From Gammaproteobacteria bacterium (lineage in GTDB: Bacteria > Pseudomonadota > Gammaproteobacteria > Enterobacterales > Alteromonadaceae), in NCBI GenBank assembly GCA_018826295.1, contig JAHJZX010000006.1, forward strand, positions 1 through 64,000: DNA of 64,000 nucleotides, read 5' to 3'. Below, in pieces: positions 48,463 through 57,849 of this stretch. The first letter of the stretch is position 1, and each line of letters opens with the position of its first letter. The notes under the pieces are model-generated. The model worked only from the letters and a program-made list of their open reading frames with translations, did not search any database and had not been told where the DNA came from. The translations under genes and the position numbers were made by a program.

Positions 48463-50343
48463 ATGGTTGATAAAAATCCTGGCCTGATACGCCGGTTGTT
48501 TCGCCTGATAGCAGGGCTGTACCGCGGTTTTCGCGCAGTAGTACTTAATGTGTTATTTATTGCGCTGGTTGTCGTGATCGGCATGTCCATTTTCAGTGGC
48601 GACGACAAAGTTGAAGTACCGCCCACGGCTGCGCTGGTACTAAACCTGAAAGGCGACCTGGTGGAAGAAAAGCGCTGGACTGATCCGGTTGCTACCGCCC
48701 TGAATGAAAGCCTGGGTGGCGAAGAAGAAGCGCCGGAAGTGTTGGTCAGTGATGTGGTTAAAGTGCTGCAAGCGGCCACTAAAGATAACCGCATTCAGGC
48801 TTTGGTATTAGATTTAGCGGCCTTAGGCCGTGGCTCGCTGGATAAAATGCAGCGCATAGGTAACGAGATCGACAGCTTTAAAGCTGCCGGCAAAAAGGTG
48901 TTTGCCTATAGCGGCTATTACAACCAAAACCAATACTATCTGGCCAGTTACGCTGATGAAATCAGTTTAACTCCTATGGGTGCGGTATTACTCGAAGGCT
49001 ATGGTGCCTACCCGATGTACTACAAAAACGCGTTAGAAAAACTGAAAATAAATACCCATGTGTTTCGCGTTGGTACTTACAAATCTGCAGTCGAGCCGTT
49101 CCTGCGTAACGACATGTCAGATGCAGCTAAAGAAGCCAATATCGAGTGGTTAAACGCGTTATGGGCAGATTACAAGCAACAAGTGGCACAGCGTCGCGGT
49201 TTTGCCATCGACAATTTCGATGAAACCTATCAGGCGTTGTTAGAAAAACTGCAGGTCGCCGAAGGTGATTTAAGCCAGTATGCGGTAAATGCCGGCCTGG
49301 TTGATGCAATTAAAACGCCTGAAGCCTTCCGTAAAGACCTGATAGCTATCGTCGGTGAAAACGACGATCACAACTACAATCACGTCACCTTTGCTGACTA
49401 TGCTGATGTGACAATACCAGCGCAGCAATTTGATAACCCGATGACCGATAAAGTGGCGTTAATCGTCGCCCGTGGTGTTATTGTAGATGGCAGTGCCAAA
49501 GCCGGTGCCATAGGCGGCGACTCTACCGCTGCACTGCTGCGCAAAGCCCGTCACGATGACAAAGTTAAAGCTGTGGTACTGCGCGTAGACAGCCCTGGCG
49601 GCAGTGCCTATGCATCAGAAGTTATCGCTCAGGAAATCCGTTTACTGCGCGAAGCCGGTAAACCGGTTATTGCTTCTATGGGTTCGGTAGCGGCTTCCGG
49701 TGGTTACTGGATCTCGGCTCCGACTAACGAAATCTGGGCTGAGCCTACCACTATCACCGGCTCTATCGGTATTTTTGGCCTGCTGCACACGGCTGAGAAC
49801 GTTATGCCGACACTGGGCCTGAACGTTGACGGCGTTGGTACCTCTGAGCTAGCTGGTCTGTCAGGCGGTCTGCCACTGTTTAAAGGTTTACAGCCAGCAG
49901 CCAAAGATCTGTTCCAACTGCTGATTGAGCGTGGCTACCGTGAATTTTTAAGCATGGTTGGCGAAAACCGCAATATGAGCACTGCGGATGTGGACAAAAT
50001 TGCCCAGGGCCGGGTTTGGACCGGTGCCAAAGCACAGGAACTGGGTTTAGTTGATAAACTGGGCTCACTGAACGACGCAGTTAAAGCCGCTGCTGATAAA
50101 GCCGGTTTAAATAACTATGACGTTAAGTTAATTGGCCAGGAGCTGAGCCCAAGTGAGCAAATGATCAAAGAACTGCTTGGCGAAGCCAAAGCGCAAGGCT
50201 GGTTACCGCAAGGTAGCGCCAACGCTGAGCAACGCCTGTTGCGTAAACTGACCAGTCAGTTAAAACAGGATTTTGTCTTACTGAACCAGTTTAACGATCC
50301 AAACGGTATCTATTCTTATTGTGTCAGCTGCAGCATCAACTGA
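48463..50343 (+). CDS. sppA: Signal peptide peptidase SppA, 67 kDa type
   Basis: SppA is an inner-membrane S49 protease that degrades released signal peptides. The 626 residues (E. coli 618) have one N-terminal membrane helix (VVLNVLFIALVVVIGMSIF) and the two tandem S49 domains of the long form. The catalytic pair is Lys207 in GTYKSAVEPFLRNDMS and Ser412 in MGSVAASGGYW. It is followed by a strong terminator and then ansA, the sppA-ansA order of E. coli. Confidence 0.98.
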   Translation: MVDKNPGLIRRLFRLIAGLYRGFRAVVLNVLFIALVVVIGMSIFSGDDKVEVPPTAALVLNLKGDLVEEKRWTDPVATALNESLGGEEEAPEVLVSDVVKVLQAATKDNRIQALVLDLAALGRGSLDKMQRIGNEIDSFKAAGKKVFAYSGYYNQNQYYLASYADEISLTPMGAVLLEGYGAYPMYYKNALEKLKINTHVFRVGTYKSAVEPFLRNDMSDAAKEANIEWLNALWADYKQQVAQRRGFAIDNFDETYQALLEKLQVAEGDLSQYAVNAGLVDAIKTPEAFRKDLIAIVGENDDHNYNHVTFADYADVTIPAQQFDNPMTDKVALIVARGVIVDGSAKAGAIGGDSTAALLRKARHDDKVKAVVLRVDSPGGSAYASEVIAQEIRLLREAGKPVIASMGSVAASGGYWISAPTNEIWAEPTTITGSIGIFGLLHTAENVMPTLGLNVDGVGTSELAGLSGGLPLFKGLQPAAKDLFQLLIERGYREFLSMVGENRNMSTADVDKIAQGRVWTGAKAQELGLVDKLGSLNDAVKAAADKAGLNNYDVKLIGQELSPSEQMIKELLGEAKAQGWLPQGSANAEQRLLRKLTSQLKQDFVLLNQFNDPNGIYSYCVSCSIN

Positions 50344-50365
50344 CAGCAGCAATAAAACCGACTAC

Positions 50366-50394
50366 AATGCCCGGCAATAACCGGGCATTTTTTA
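50366..50394 (+). terminator. Intrinsic terminator after sppA
   Basis: aatgcccgg / ccgggcatt form a perfect 9-bp stem with a 6-base loop and a T-run, separating sppA from ansA. Confidence 0.9.
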
Positions 50395-50427
50395 TTCTTC
50401 GCGTAACAACACAGTAAATTTAACACT

Positions 50428-51444
50428 ATGAGCAGAAAACGGATTTATGTCGCCTACACCGGCGGCACTATAGGCATGCAGCACTCGGCTAACGGCTATG
50501 TACCGGTACCCGGCTTTCTATCCGACACCGTAAAACAAATGCCGGAATTTTACCGGCCTGAAATGCCGGAATTTGATATTCATGAGTATCACCCGGTAAT
50601 CGACTCGTCTGATATGTCACCACAACACTGGCAGGATATTGCCGCTGATATTGCGCAGCAATACCATAACTATGACGGTTTTGTTGTGTTGCACGGCACT
50701 GATACTATGGCCTACACCGCTGCCGCCCTGTCTTTTATGCTGGAGAACCTGCAAAAACCGGTCATTATTACCGGTTCGCAAATTCCGCTGGCCCAGTTGC
50801 GCTCGGACGGTCAGGTAAACTTAATGAATGCGCTGTACCTGGCAGCAAACTACCCTATTGCCGAAGTGGCGCTGTTTTTTAATAATCAGCTGTTTCGCGG
50901 CAACCGTGCCACCAAAGCTGACGCAAATGGCTTTAATGCCTTTGCATCCCCCAACTTTGCGCCGCTGATTGAGGCCGGCATACATATCAACCTGATTGCC
51001 GGTAAACTAAGCCAACCACAGCAAGCCGCGCCGCTGCAGGTAGCCAGCATTACGCCGCAACCGATAAGCGTTGTCACCTTGTACCCCGGCATTAACACCG
51101 AGGTGATCCGTAATATGACCACGGCACCGGTGCGGGCGTTGATTATTAAGTCTTTTGGTGTTGGAAATGCACCGCAACGGCCTGAACTATTGAAGATCCT
51201 GCGCGAAGCCAGTGCACGCGGCCTTATTATTGTTAATTGCACCCAATGCTTTAAAGGCACGGTAAATATGCAAGGCTACGCTACCGGTAACGCTCTGGCG
51301 CAGGCCGGCGTAATAAGCGGTTACGATATGACGCTCGAAGCCGCATTAACCAAGCTGCATTACTTACTGAGTAAAGATTTAACCGCTGAGCAAATTCGCC
51401 AACAGATGCAACAAAATTTACGTGGCGAACTGACAGCAGACTAA
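50428..51444 (+). CDS. ansA: Type I (cytosolic) L-asparaginase
   Basis: AnsA hydrolyses L-asparagine to aspartate and ammonia. The 338 residues equal E. coli AnsA. Both active-site threonine motifs are present: VAYTGGTIGMQ near residue 10 and VLHGTDTMAYTAAAL near residue 90. There is no signal peptide, which separates it from periplasmic AnsB. A pncA gene, which follows in E. coli, is absent. Confidence 0.97.
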   Translation: MSRKRIYVAYTGGTIGMQHSANGYVPVPGFLSDTVKQMPEFYRPEMPEFDIHEYHPVIDSSDMSPQHWQDIAADIAQQYHNYDGFVVLHGTDTMAYTAAALSFMLENLQKPVIITGSQIPLAQLRSDGQVNLMNALYLAANYPIAEVALFFNNQLFRGNRATKADANGFNAFASPNFAPLIEAGIHINLIAGKLSQPQQAAPLQVASITPQPISVVTLYPGINTEVIRNMTTAPVRALIIKSFGVGNAPQRPELLKILREASARGLIIVNCTQCFKGTVNMQGYATGNALAQAGVISGYDMTLEAALTKLHYLLSKDLTAEQIRQQMQQNLRGELTAD

Positions 51445-51463
51445 GCTGGCACCGTATCAAAAC

Positions 51464-51496
51464 AACCGGCTAGCAAAGTGTTAAAGTTAGCCGGTT
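51464..51496. terminator. Hairpin between convergent ansA and the DUF349 gene
   Basis: aaccggcta / tagccggtt form a perfect 9-bp stem around a 15-base loop. There is no strong T-tract on either side, so the terminator call is tentative. Confidence 0.4.
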
Positions 51497-51519
51497 AAGT
51501 TGAAAGCTGGCAGCAGTAA

Positions 51520-54234
51520 TCAGTTAATAAACACTGCCTTAACCCGTGCCAGCAATGGCAATTCAGCTTCAGCTACTGCACCAAACTGTAACCAGCGTTT
51601 TAGCAGGCTGTGCTTGTCCAGTGTATTTCCCTGGTTATGTTTATCAGATAACAATAATAATTGTACCTGCTGACGAGCCGCACGTTCGGCATCCGGTGAT
51701 GGCTGATCAGACAATAACTCCAGCGCTAGGGTAAGTTGCTGGCGGTTAAACTGTTGTTCCTGCTGCGCATTAAAGCAGTCACGAAAGCCGGCCGGTAATT
51801 GCTCGGCACTAAGCTCTGGCTCGGCCAGTAAATCAAACATCCGGCTAAATTCACGCTGTTGCTGGCTTTGCTGCCAGCGCTGCTGTTTCTGGCTTAATTT
51901 ATCCAGTAGCTGGCGCACTGCCTGCACTGTTGCCACGCTATGAGGTTCAAGCGCGCTTAACTGTTGACGTACCGCTTCAAAGGCGTTCTGCTCTGCGGCG
52001 ACTTCCAATTCAACAGACAACGCTGATAATACAGACTCAAATTGTTGTAACTCTGCCTGTTCAGCCAATTTCTGTTGCTCGAACTGCTCAGCACGGGCAT
52101 TAAAAAAGCCATCGCACAACGCACGGAAGCTTAACCACAGCGCCTGATCCTGTTTGCGACCAGCACTGGATAAGGCTTTCCATTGTTGCTGACATTCTTT
52201 TAGCGCCTTAGCAGTAAGATTAGGCTCAGCCAGCTGCAGCGCCGCCTGCGCTTTGTCGATCAATTGCTGTTTGGCTGCCGCCGCTTGTTGCTGGCTGTGT
52301 TTTAGCTGTGCTTGCAGCGGTAACAGTGCCTGATTAAAACGCTCGTTCAGTGCACTGTAATGCTGTTTATCCACTGCACCGGCCTGCTGCCAGGCTTGCT
52401 TTAATTGCTGCACAGTAAATTCCAGCGCTTTGGCTTCAGCTAAATCTTTGCCAGCGTCCAGCGCCTGCAGAATAATCAGCTCGCGCTGTTTAACATGCTC
52501 AGCGCGCAGCGCATCCTGTGCGGCAAAATAAACCCGGCAGGGAGCAAACGCCTGCTCACAGGCCAGATCGAAGGCCGTATTCAGTTCTGCTTCCAATGCC
52601 GGATCAGCTTTACCCAGGCTGTTCCATTGCGCCCTGGCCTGCTTTACATCATCCGCGCGCTGGCGCATCTGGCTTTCGCTTAGCTCAGCGCTAAGCTGTT
52701 GCATATGCGCCAACAATTCCTGCTTACGCGGTGTAGCGATATATTCCTGCCAGTCGGCCAGTTCAGCCATTTTATCGCGGGCAAAGTCGTAGTCTTTACT
52801 CAGTTGTGCCTGTAGCGGTGCAGTCAGTTGTTGATAGTCCTGTTCAATACCCTTAAACAAGCCAAACAACACCTTATACTTACCGGCGGCGTATAAACGG
52901 CGGTACTGCGCCAGCTTACTGCGACACTGGCGCTGAATTTTTTCTGCCTGCTGACCGAAGGCCCGCTCTGAGCGCTGCCATTGTTGTTGCAGATCTGTTT
53001 TTGCCTGCAATAAGCTCGCCGGCACAGCTATCATCAAACTTTTGCTTAACTGACGCCAGTGCTGTTGCCATTGCTGACGCTGCTCTGCGCTAAGCGCTAA
53101 CGCCTCGGCGCTGTCTGGCAGCGGCAGCGCCGCCCAGTCTGCAACTATGCGGGTTAAACCGGTTAATTGCTCGGCCAGTTCAGGCAGACGCATCAATTGC
53201 TGCTGTAACTGCTTGCTGCGATTTAACAAGGCTGTTTTCGCGTTAATATCAGCGTCAGTTATTTCTGCCATCAGCGCGGTCAGTTGCAGCTCCAGCTGCT
53301 GGGCGGCACTGATATCGGTAGATACTAACGCCTGCTGTAATTGTTGATCCAGCGCGTCAAGCTGCTGTTGCAACGCCTGCTGCAAAGCGGAGCGCTCGGC
53401 TGCTTTATGCTGCTCGGCCTGTTGCTGTTTTAATTGTTCCAGCTTTGGCGCCAGCCATTGTTCAATCTGGCTGCTGATTTTGGCATATTTAGTGCGAAAC
53501 TCTTCGGCCTCGGCCCCCAGACAATCCAGCTCAGCATCAAGTTGTTGCCACTGCGTTTGATACTGCTGCAGTTGCTCAGGTAACTCTGCCACACTGCTAC
53601 GTTCGCGGGCGGCATTCAGTTTTGCTAACAATAATGTCAGTTGCTTACGCAGCAGCAGCGGTTTTTGCTTTTGCTCGCTAATTTTTGCCAGTTTTTCCTG
53701 CACCTCAGCCTGTAAGCTGTTATCGAGTTTCTGGCTTAACTTTTCCAGCGTTTTTTCATCGTCAATCTGGCCTAGCAACTGGCGTTTTTGCGCCAATTGT
53801 AATACCGGATCGTATAAAGCCTTAATATTCAGCTCAGCTTTGTTTAAGCGCTGCAGCAAAGTAAACTTAATGCTGGCGTCGGTTTCAGTTTGCGCCAGCT
53901 GCTCCAATATACTGCTGCGATTACACTGGCTGATAAATTGTTGTTTAAGTTTGGCATCTACCTGATTTTGCAACAGCTGGTTGATCAGCGTTTGCTCGGC
54001 CAATTGCTGTAAACGCTCGGCACTGTCATGTTTGCTGGCTTGCCACCACAAGGAAAAATCGTTCAATTTATACAGGGCGGCTTTGCGCACCGCTTCGGCA
54101 CCATCGTTAAAGGCCAGTTCATGCAACACGGCTTTGTGGCTGGCATCTTCAGGGTTTAGTGTCGCTATGGCTTGCTGGCGTACAGCTGCATCAGCATGCT
54201 GCCACTTGGGTTTGAAAAAGCGGTTAAAGATCAT
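51520..54234 (-). CDS. Large DUF349 repeat protein with HEAT-like N-terminus and coiled coils
   Basis: I start at MIFNRFFKPKWQHADAAVRQQAI (54234); the track start at 54252 lies inside the upstream gene. The 904 residues begin with HEAT-like repeats (AVRQQAIATLNPEDASHKAVLHELAFNDGAEAVRKAALYKLND) and continue with long, Gln- and Leu-rich helices forming coiled coils. DUF349 units recur (ARAQWNSLGKADPALEAELNTAFDLACEQAFAPCRVYF; ECQQQWKALSSAGRKQDQALWLSFRALCDGFF). No enzyme motif is visible. Its start overlaps the YeaC-like gene by 11 bases (ATGATCTTTAA), so the two are coupled. A structural or nucleic-acid-associated role is a guess. Confidence 0.85.
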   Translation of the reverse strand: MIFNRFFKPKWQHADAAVRQQAIATLNPEDASHKAVLHELAFNDGAEAVRKAALYKLNDFSLWWQASKHDSAERLQQLAEQTLINQLLQNQVDAKLKQQFISQCNRSSILEQLAQTETDASIKFTLLQRLNKAELNIKALYDPVLQLAQKRQLLGQIDDEKTLEKLSQKLDNSLQAEVQEKLAKISEQKQKPLLLRKQLTLLLAKLNAARERSSVAELPEQLQQYQTQWQQLDAELDCLGAEAEEFRTKYAKISSQIEQWLAPKLEQLKQQQAEQHKAAERSALQQALQQQLDALDQQLQQALVSTDISAAQQLELQLTALMAEITDADINAKTALLNRSKQLQQQLMRLPELAEQLTGLTRIVADWAALPLPDSAEALALSAEQRQQWQQHWRQLSKSLMIAVPASLLQAKTDLQQQWQRSERAFGQQAEKIQRQCRSKLAQYRRLYAAGKYKVLFGLFKGIEQDYQQLTAPLQAQLSKDYDFARDKMAELADWQEYIATPRKQELLAHMQQLSAELSESQMRQRADDVKQARAQWNSLGKADPALEAELNTAFDLACEQAFAPCRVYFAAQDALRAEHVKQRELIILQALDAGKDLAEAKALEFTVQQLKQAWQQAGAVDKQHYSALNERFNQALLPLQAQLKHSQQQAAAAKQQLIDKAQAALQLAEPNLTAKALKECQQQWKALSSAGRKQDQALWLSFRALCDGFFNARAEQFEQQKLAEQAELQQFESVLSALSVELEVAAEQNAFEAVRQQLSALEPHSVATVQAVRQLLDKLSQKQQRWQQSQQQREFSRMFDLLAEPELSAEQLPAGFRDCFNAQQEQQFNRQQLTLALELLSDQPSPDAERAARQQVQLLLLSDKHNQGNTLDKHSLLKRWLQFGAVAEAELPLLARVKAVFIN

Positions 54235-54505
54235 CGTGCGAGAACCTTGCAATAGACGGCTGAGTTTCGAATTGTTTTTTTAGTTCGGCTTTAGATTTTT
54301 GCACCAGCTGGCCATTGGCACCCACGGTGAAAATTTCTTCAGATTGAAGCACCTGCGCCTGATACGCCATCACCAGTTGCAAGCTGTGCGCCTTTTGCGC
54401 ATCGCTTAGCACGTTGCCATCAGCCCAACGCCCGGTTGCCACGGCGTCAGCAAGTTTTTCATAGGTATCAGGCGTCATCGCCTGCACCAGAGCGTTAAAG
54501 TTCAT
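54224..54505 (-). CDS. YeaC-like DUF1315 family protein
   Basis: The 93 residues follow E. coli YeaC closely: MTPDTYEKLADAVATGRWADGNVLSDAQKAHSLQLVMAYQA, then KSKAELKKQF. Function is unknown. It starts one base after the zinc-ribbon gene and overlaps the DUF349 gene by 11 bases, so all three are one transcript. In E. coli yeaC lies near msrB-gapA, and both of those occur a few kilobases away here. Confidence 0.92.
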   Translation of the reverse strand: MNFNALVQAMTPDTYEKLADAVATGRWADGNVLSDAQKAHSLQLVMAYQAQVLQSEEIFTVGANGQLVQKSKAELKKQFETQPSIARFSHDDL

Positions 54506-54506
54506 G

Positions 54507-54833
54507 CTACTTCTTTCTCTTTGCTAACATAATGCGAATACGCGTAATGATGTACCAACAAAAGCCGATACCGATACAAGCACCGGCCAGCATTTGCTGC
54601 ATGCCACCGGGTTCCGGGTTCCACCAGTACATCAGGCCAAAACCGGATAAAAACATCAGCAGGGCCAGCATAGAATGGTTAACCAGGCTTTGGCTTTTAT
54701 CTAAGGCTTTGCTGCGGGCCAGCGACGCCATTTTTTCCGGCGTCAGGTTGGTTAAGTCGCTACTACATTTGCTGCATTGCGCCGCTTTATCTGAAATTTT
54801 ATGCCCGCAAAACGGACAGGATACAATTGCCAT
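54507..54833 (-). CDS. Zinc-ribbon membrane protein
   Basis: A 108-residue protein with an N-terminal zinc ribbon (CPFCGHKISDKAAQCSKC) and two membrane segments (MLALLMFLSGFGLMYWW; MLAGACIGIGFCWYIITRI), ending in a basic tail (MLAKRKK). No named family is evident beyond the zinc ribbon. It heads the three-gene unit with YeaC and DUF349, which suggests a shared role, possibly membrane anchoring of the complex. Confidence 0.85.
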   Translation of the reverse strand: MAIVSCPFCGHKISDKAAQCSKCSSDLTNLTPEKMASLARSKALDKSQSLVNHSMLALLMFLSGFGLMYWWNPEPGGMQQMLAGACIGIGFCWYIITRIRIMLAKRKK

Positions 54834-54884
54834 ACTGCCTGTACCTTGTGTTGATCAACCCTGTATTTAACGACGTGCCGATGC

Positions 54885-56579
54885 CTACTGCATCGCCTGA
54901 TATATTTTACTCATGATGCTGCCATACATACCAGTTTCAAAACGGTCTCCGGCAAAATAATAGCTATTTTCACCCTCTGCCAGCACCGGGCTGTGCTTTT
55001 TGTTGGTCAGCAAAACCACCACCAGCTGATAATAAGGATCAATCAGGGTGGCAGTGCCCGTCCAGCCGGTATGGCCAAAAGCATAGCGGCTGGCGTAGGG
55101 GCCAAAATGCCAGTCCAGCTCTGTACCAACAGCGGTACGCCAACCCAGTCCCATAGTGGCATTTATGGTTGACGGGCTGACAAATTGTGCCAGCGTGCTT
55201 TCATTAAAAACGGTTGTTAAGCCATAACCGCCGGTTAATGCCATAAAGGCTAATTGCGCCGTGTCGCGGGCGCTGGAAAATAAGCCAGCATGGCCGGCGA
55301 CACCGTCAAAGGCATAGCGGGCTTTTTCGTCATGCACATAACCACGCACCACGCTGCGCTTATCGGCTGGAAATTCAACCCGCCCGCCCCGACTGTTACC
55401 ATCAAGCTCTGTTGCGGCAATACGCGCTAATGGCACGCCATGTTGTAATGGATTAAAGCCGGTGTCCTGCAAGCCCATCGGCTGATACAACGACTGGCGC
55501 AAATAAGCGTCCTGTGTCATACCGCTAATGCGCTCTATCAGCAAGCCCAGCAGCATATAATCAATATCGCTGTATACGGCCTCAACATTGCGGTCACGGC
55601 TAAACGGTACGGCGGTGCTAATTAGCTGCATACTGCGGGACCGATCCAGCGAGTAGAACATGGCACCGTGTTTATTGTCCGGCCGGTGAAAGTGTACCTC
55701 GGGATCATAACCCGCAGTGTGCTGCAATAAATCGCTGACCAGGCGTTGCTCCCGGCCATCGCCCTGGTATTCAGCAATGTAATGTTGTACCGGTTTGTTC
55801 AGCTCGAGCTTACCACTGCTGACCAATTGCATCAGGGCGTAGTTGGTGGCGTACATCTTAGTGTTAGACGCCAGATCAAACACGGTGTCTGGCTGCATCG
55901 GTTCCGGCGTGGCCAGCTCAGTGCCATCCTGCAGGTAGCGGTTGGCATAACCATAAGCGCTGTGTTTGATCACTTTGCCATCTTTAGCAATAAGCAGCAC
56001 GGCCCCCGGAAAACCCTGCGCCACTTCGCGTTCAATCAGCACATCGAGCTCATCCAGTACAGTTGGCGAAAACCCGGCCGCTTCCGCCGTTGCATCAATC
56101 AATTGTGGATAAGGCACCACCAGGCGCACCGTGGCACCTACTGGCTGAATGTCTACCAGCTCCAGCTGATTTATACCGTTGCGGCTGTAACGACTGATAT
56201 CCAGCGCCCTTAGGCGGCTATCTGCTGTCGCCGACAGGATTTTAAGTTGATGACCATTTAGCTTTAATGTCAGGCTCTGGCTGTTAGCCATATCCAGCAG
56301 CAAACTGCCCTGCCCCTGAAACCCATTAAAGCGGCGCCGGTTATTGACCAATGCTCTTTTGCTATGTTGCTCAGGCCAAATCAGGTCAAGTTGGCCAACA
56401 GCGCTGCCACGGCGAAATGCCTGCTGTTGCTCCGGCGTTAGCGGGCTGACAGCAACCGGTGATACTGCCAGCCAGGACGGTAAAGTCGTGCAACTACCAA
56501 GCATCAAACAGACACTGACCGCCAGCAGCTTGCCGATACAAGCTGCTGCTGTCGTGTTAAAGCGGTAGTTGCAGTGCAC
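54885..56579 (-). CDS. PBP4B/YfeW-like serine hydrolase lipoprotein with extra N-terminal domain
   Basis: The C-terminal part (about residues 170-564) matches E. coli YfeW (PBP4B), a beta-lactamase-fold enzyme with weak D-Ala-D-Ala carboxypeptidase activity. It shows the SxxK nucleophile in DLASNTKMYATNYALMQL, YSDIDYMLLGLL, AATELDGNSRGGRVEFP and FGHTGWTGTATLIDP. The N-terminus has a lipoprotein signal (AVSVCLMLGSC, Cys near 30), then about 120 residues rich in beta strands (LKLNGHQLKILSATADSRLRALDISRYSRNGINQLELV) like a sugar-binding jelly roll. YfeW lacks that domain. It lies 3 bases after the M14 gene. Confidence 0.85.
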   Translation of the reverse strand: MHCNYRFNTTAAACIGKLLAVSVCLMLGSCTTLPSWLAVSPVAVSPLTPEQQQAFRRGSAVGQLDLIWPEQHSKRALVNNRRRFNGFQGQGSLLLDMANSQSLTLKLNGHQLKILSATADSRLRALDISRYSRNGINQLELVDIQPVGATVRLVVPYPQLIDATAEAAGFSPTVLDELDVLIEREVAQGFPGAVLLIAKDGKVIKHSAYGYANRYLQDGTELATPEPMQPDTVFDLASNTKMYATNYALMQLVSSGKLELNKPVQHYIAEYQGDGREQRLVSDLLQHTAGYDPEVHFHRPDNKHGAMFYSLDRSRSMQLISTAVPFSRDRNVEAVYSDIDYMLLGLLIERISGMTQDAYLRQSLYQPMGLQDTGFNPLQHGVPLARIAATELDGNSRGGRVEFPADKRSVVRGYVHDEKARYAFDGVAGHAGLFSSARDTAQLAFMALTGGYGLTTVFNESTLAQFVSPSTINATMGLGWRTAVGTELDWHFGPYASRYAFGHTGWTGTATLIDPYYQLVVVLLTNKKHSPVLAEGENSYYFAGDRFETGMYGSIMSKIYQAMQ

Positions 56580-56582
56580 GGC

Positions 56583-57710
56583 TTAGCGTAGCTTATCTGC
56601 CACAGCCAGCACGGCCGGCAAAACGTCCTGCCCCAACTTCATCGAGCGGATATCAGACCAGCCATAGGCTTCATCCGGCAAGTTTGCGTTGTCTTTAAAT
56701 GGCATTTCTACTGTGTAAGCCAGGCAGTTAAATTGCTCGCCAACCCAGGCAGTAGCAATGGTCATATTGGCCTGGCCAGGTGCATCCAGCTCATAGCCGT
56801 ATTCGGTCTGAAACTCTGGTGTAACGGTAAGCCAGCTTTGTTTAAACAGGTTTTCCAGCTGCTTAATACGCTCGTTGTATGACGGCACGCCTTCGCTACC
56901 GGCAACAAAGTTATATGGCAGGTTTTCATCGCCGTGAATGTCCAGAAACATGTCACAGCCGATTTCCTGCATTTTCTGCCGGACTAAAAACACTTCCGGG
57001 CTTTTTTCCATGCTGGGGGTTAACCATTCACGGTTTAAGTTCATACCGGCAGCATTGGTACGCAAATGGCCACGCACTGAGCCGTCCGGGTTCATATTTG
57101 GCACGACATAAAATACCGCTTTTTCCAGCAGCGCACGGGCAACACCATCGTCTTCATCTAGCAGCCGATCTAAAAAGCCTTCAATAAACCACTCGGCCAT
57201 AGACTCACCCGGATGCTGGCGGGCAATAACCCAAATTTTCTTTTTGCTGTCGTCGGGCTCGCCCACCACCAGCATACTCATATCACGGCCATCCAGCGTA
57301 GCACCCAGTTCTACCAGCTGACAGTTGTAATCTGACTGCGCCTGATGCAGTAAATCCATATGACGCTCATAGCTATATGGCGCGAAGTAAGCAAAATACA
57401 CTGACTCGGCTTCCGGGTAATGCGTGATAGTCAGCTCTTTGCCGTTGTAGTCAGTTTCTACCCGAAACCAGGTTTGCCGATCGTACGAGGCTACCGCCTG
57501 GTAATCTTTCCAGCCATCCGGGTAAGCCGAGTCACCGGCATTGGTGATTGTCAGCTTATGCACCTGATTGTGGGGCGTGCTTAAGCGAAAGTGAAACCAC
57601 TGGTAAAAATCGGACTGGTTGTCTTTGCGAATGGCCAGTTTAATGTTGTCCGGCGAGCTGGCGTCAAGTACTTCAATATTGCCGCTGTCGAAGTTGCTGG
57701 TAATTCTCAT
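56583..57710 (-). CDS. M14 zinc carboxypeptidase, cytosolic carboxypeptidase-like
   Basis: The 375 residues have an N-terminal beta domain (MRITSNFDSGNIEVL...WFHFRLSTP) followed by an M14 catalytic domain. The zinc motif is RQHPGESMAEWFIEGF (HxxE), the third ligand LDIHGDENLPYNF, and the catalytic glutamate YTVEMPFKD. Bacterial relatives of eukaryotic cytosolic carboxypeptidases share this layout. No signal peptide is present. It is directly upstream of the PBP4B-like gene, but that protein is exported, so a shared substrate is not obvious. Confidence 0.93.
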   Translation of the reverse strand: MRITSNFDSGNIEVLDASSPDNIKLAIRKDNQSDFYQWFHFRLSTPHNQVHKLTITNAGDSAYPDGWKDYQAVASYDRQTWFRVETDYNGKELTITHYPEAESVYFAYFAPYSYERHMDLLHQAQSDYNCQLVELGATLDGRDMSMLVVGEPDDSKKKIWVIARQHPGESMAEWFIEGFLDRLLDEDDGVARALLEKAVFYVVPNMNPDGSVRGHLRTNAAGMNLNREWLTPSMEKSPEVFLVRQKMQEIGCDMFLDIHGDENLPYNFVAGSEGVPSYNERIKQLENLFKQSWLTVTPEFQTEYGYELDAPGQANMTIATAWVGEQFNCLAYTVEMPFKDNANLPDEAYGWSDIRSMKLGQDVLPAVLAVADKLR

Positions 57711-57810
57711 GAGTGTGATCCGTATTAACTGATGTTGGTAAGTGCAGGCAGCAATAAATAGCGTGGTGCCACCCTCGAATAAGCTGATTCTAACAGGTTA
57801 ACACAAAAGA

Positions 57811-57836
57811 AAAAGCCGCTATCAAGCGGCTTTTCG
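57811..57836 (-). terminator. Intrinsic terminator after the GAPDH gene
   Basis: aaaagccgct / agcggctttt form a perfect 10-bp stem with an ATCA loop. On the minus strand TTTTTCTTTT follows, 15 bases past the GAPDH stop. Confidence 0.9.
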
Positions 57837-57849
57837 ATAAAACAACAGC

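Noticed and set aside
55746-56213. 155-codon plus-strand ORF inside the PBP4B-like gene
   Set aside because: It is the complement of a conserved hydrolase domain, with no independent start signal or family.
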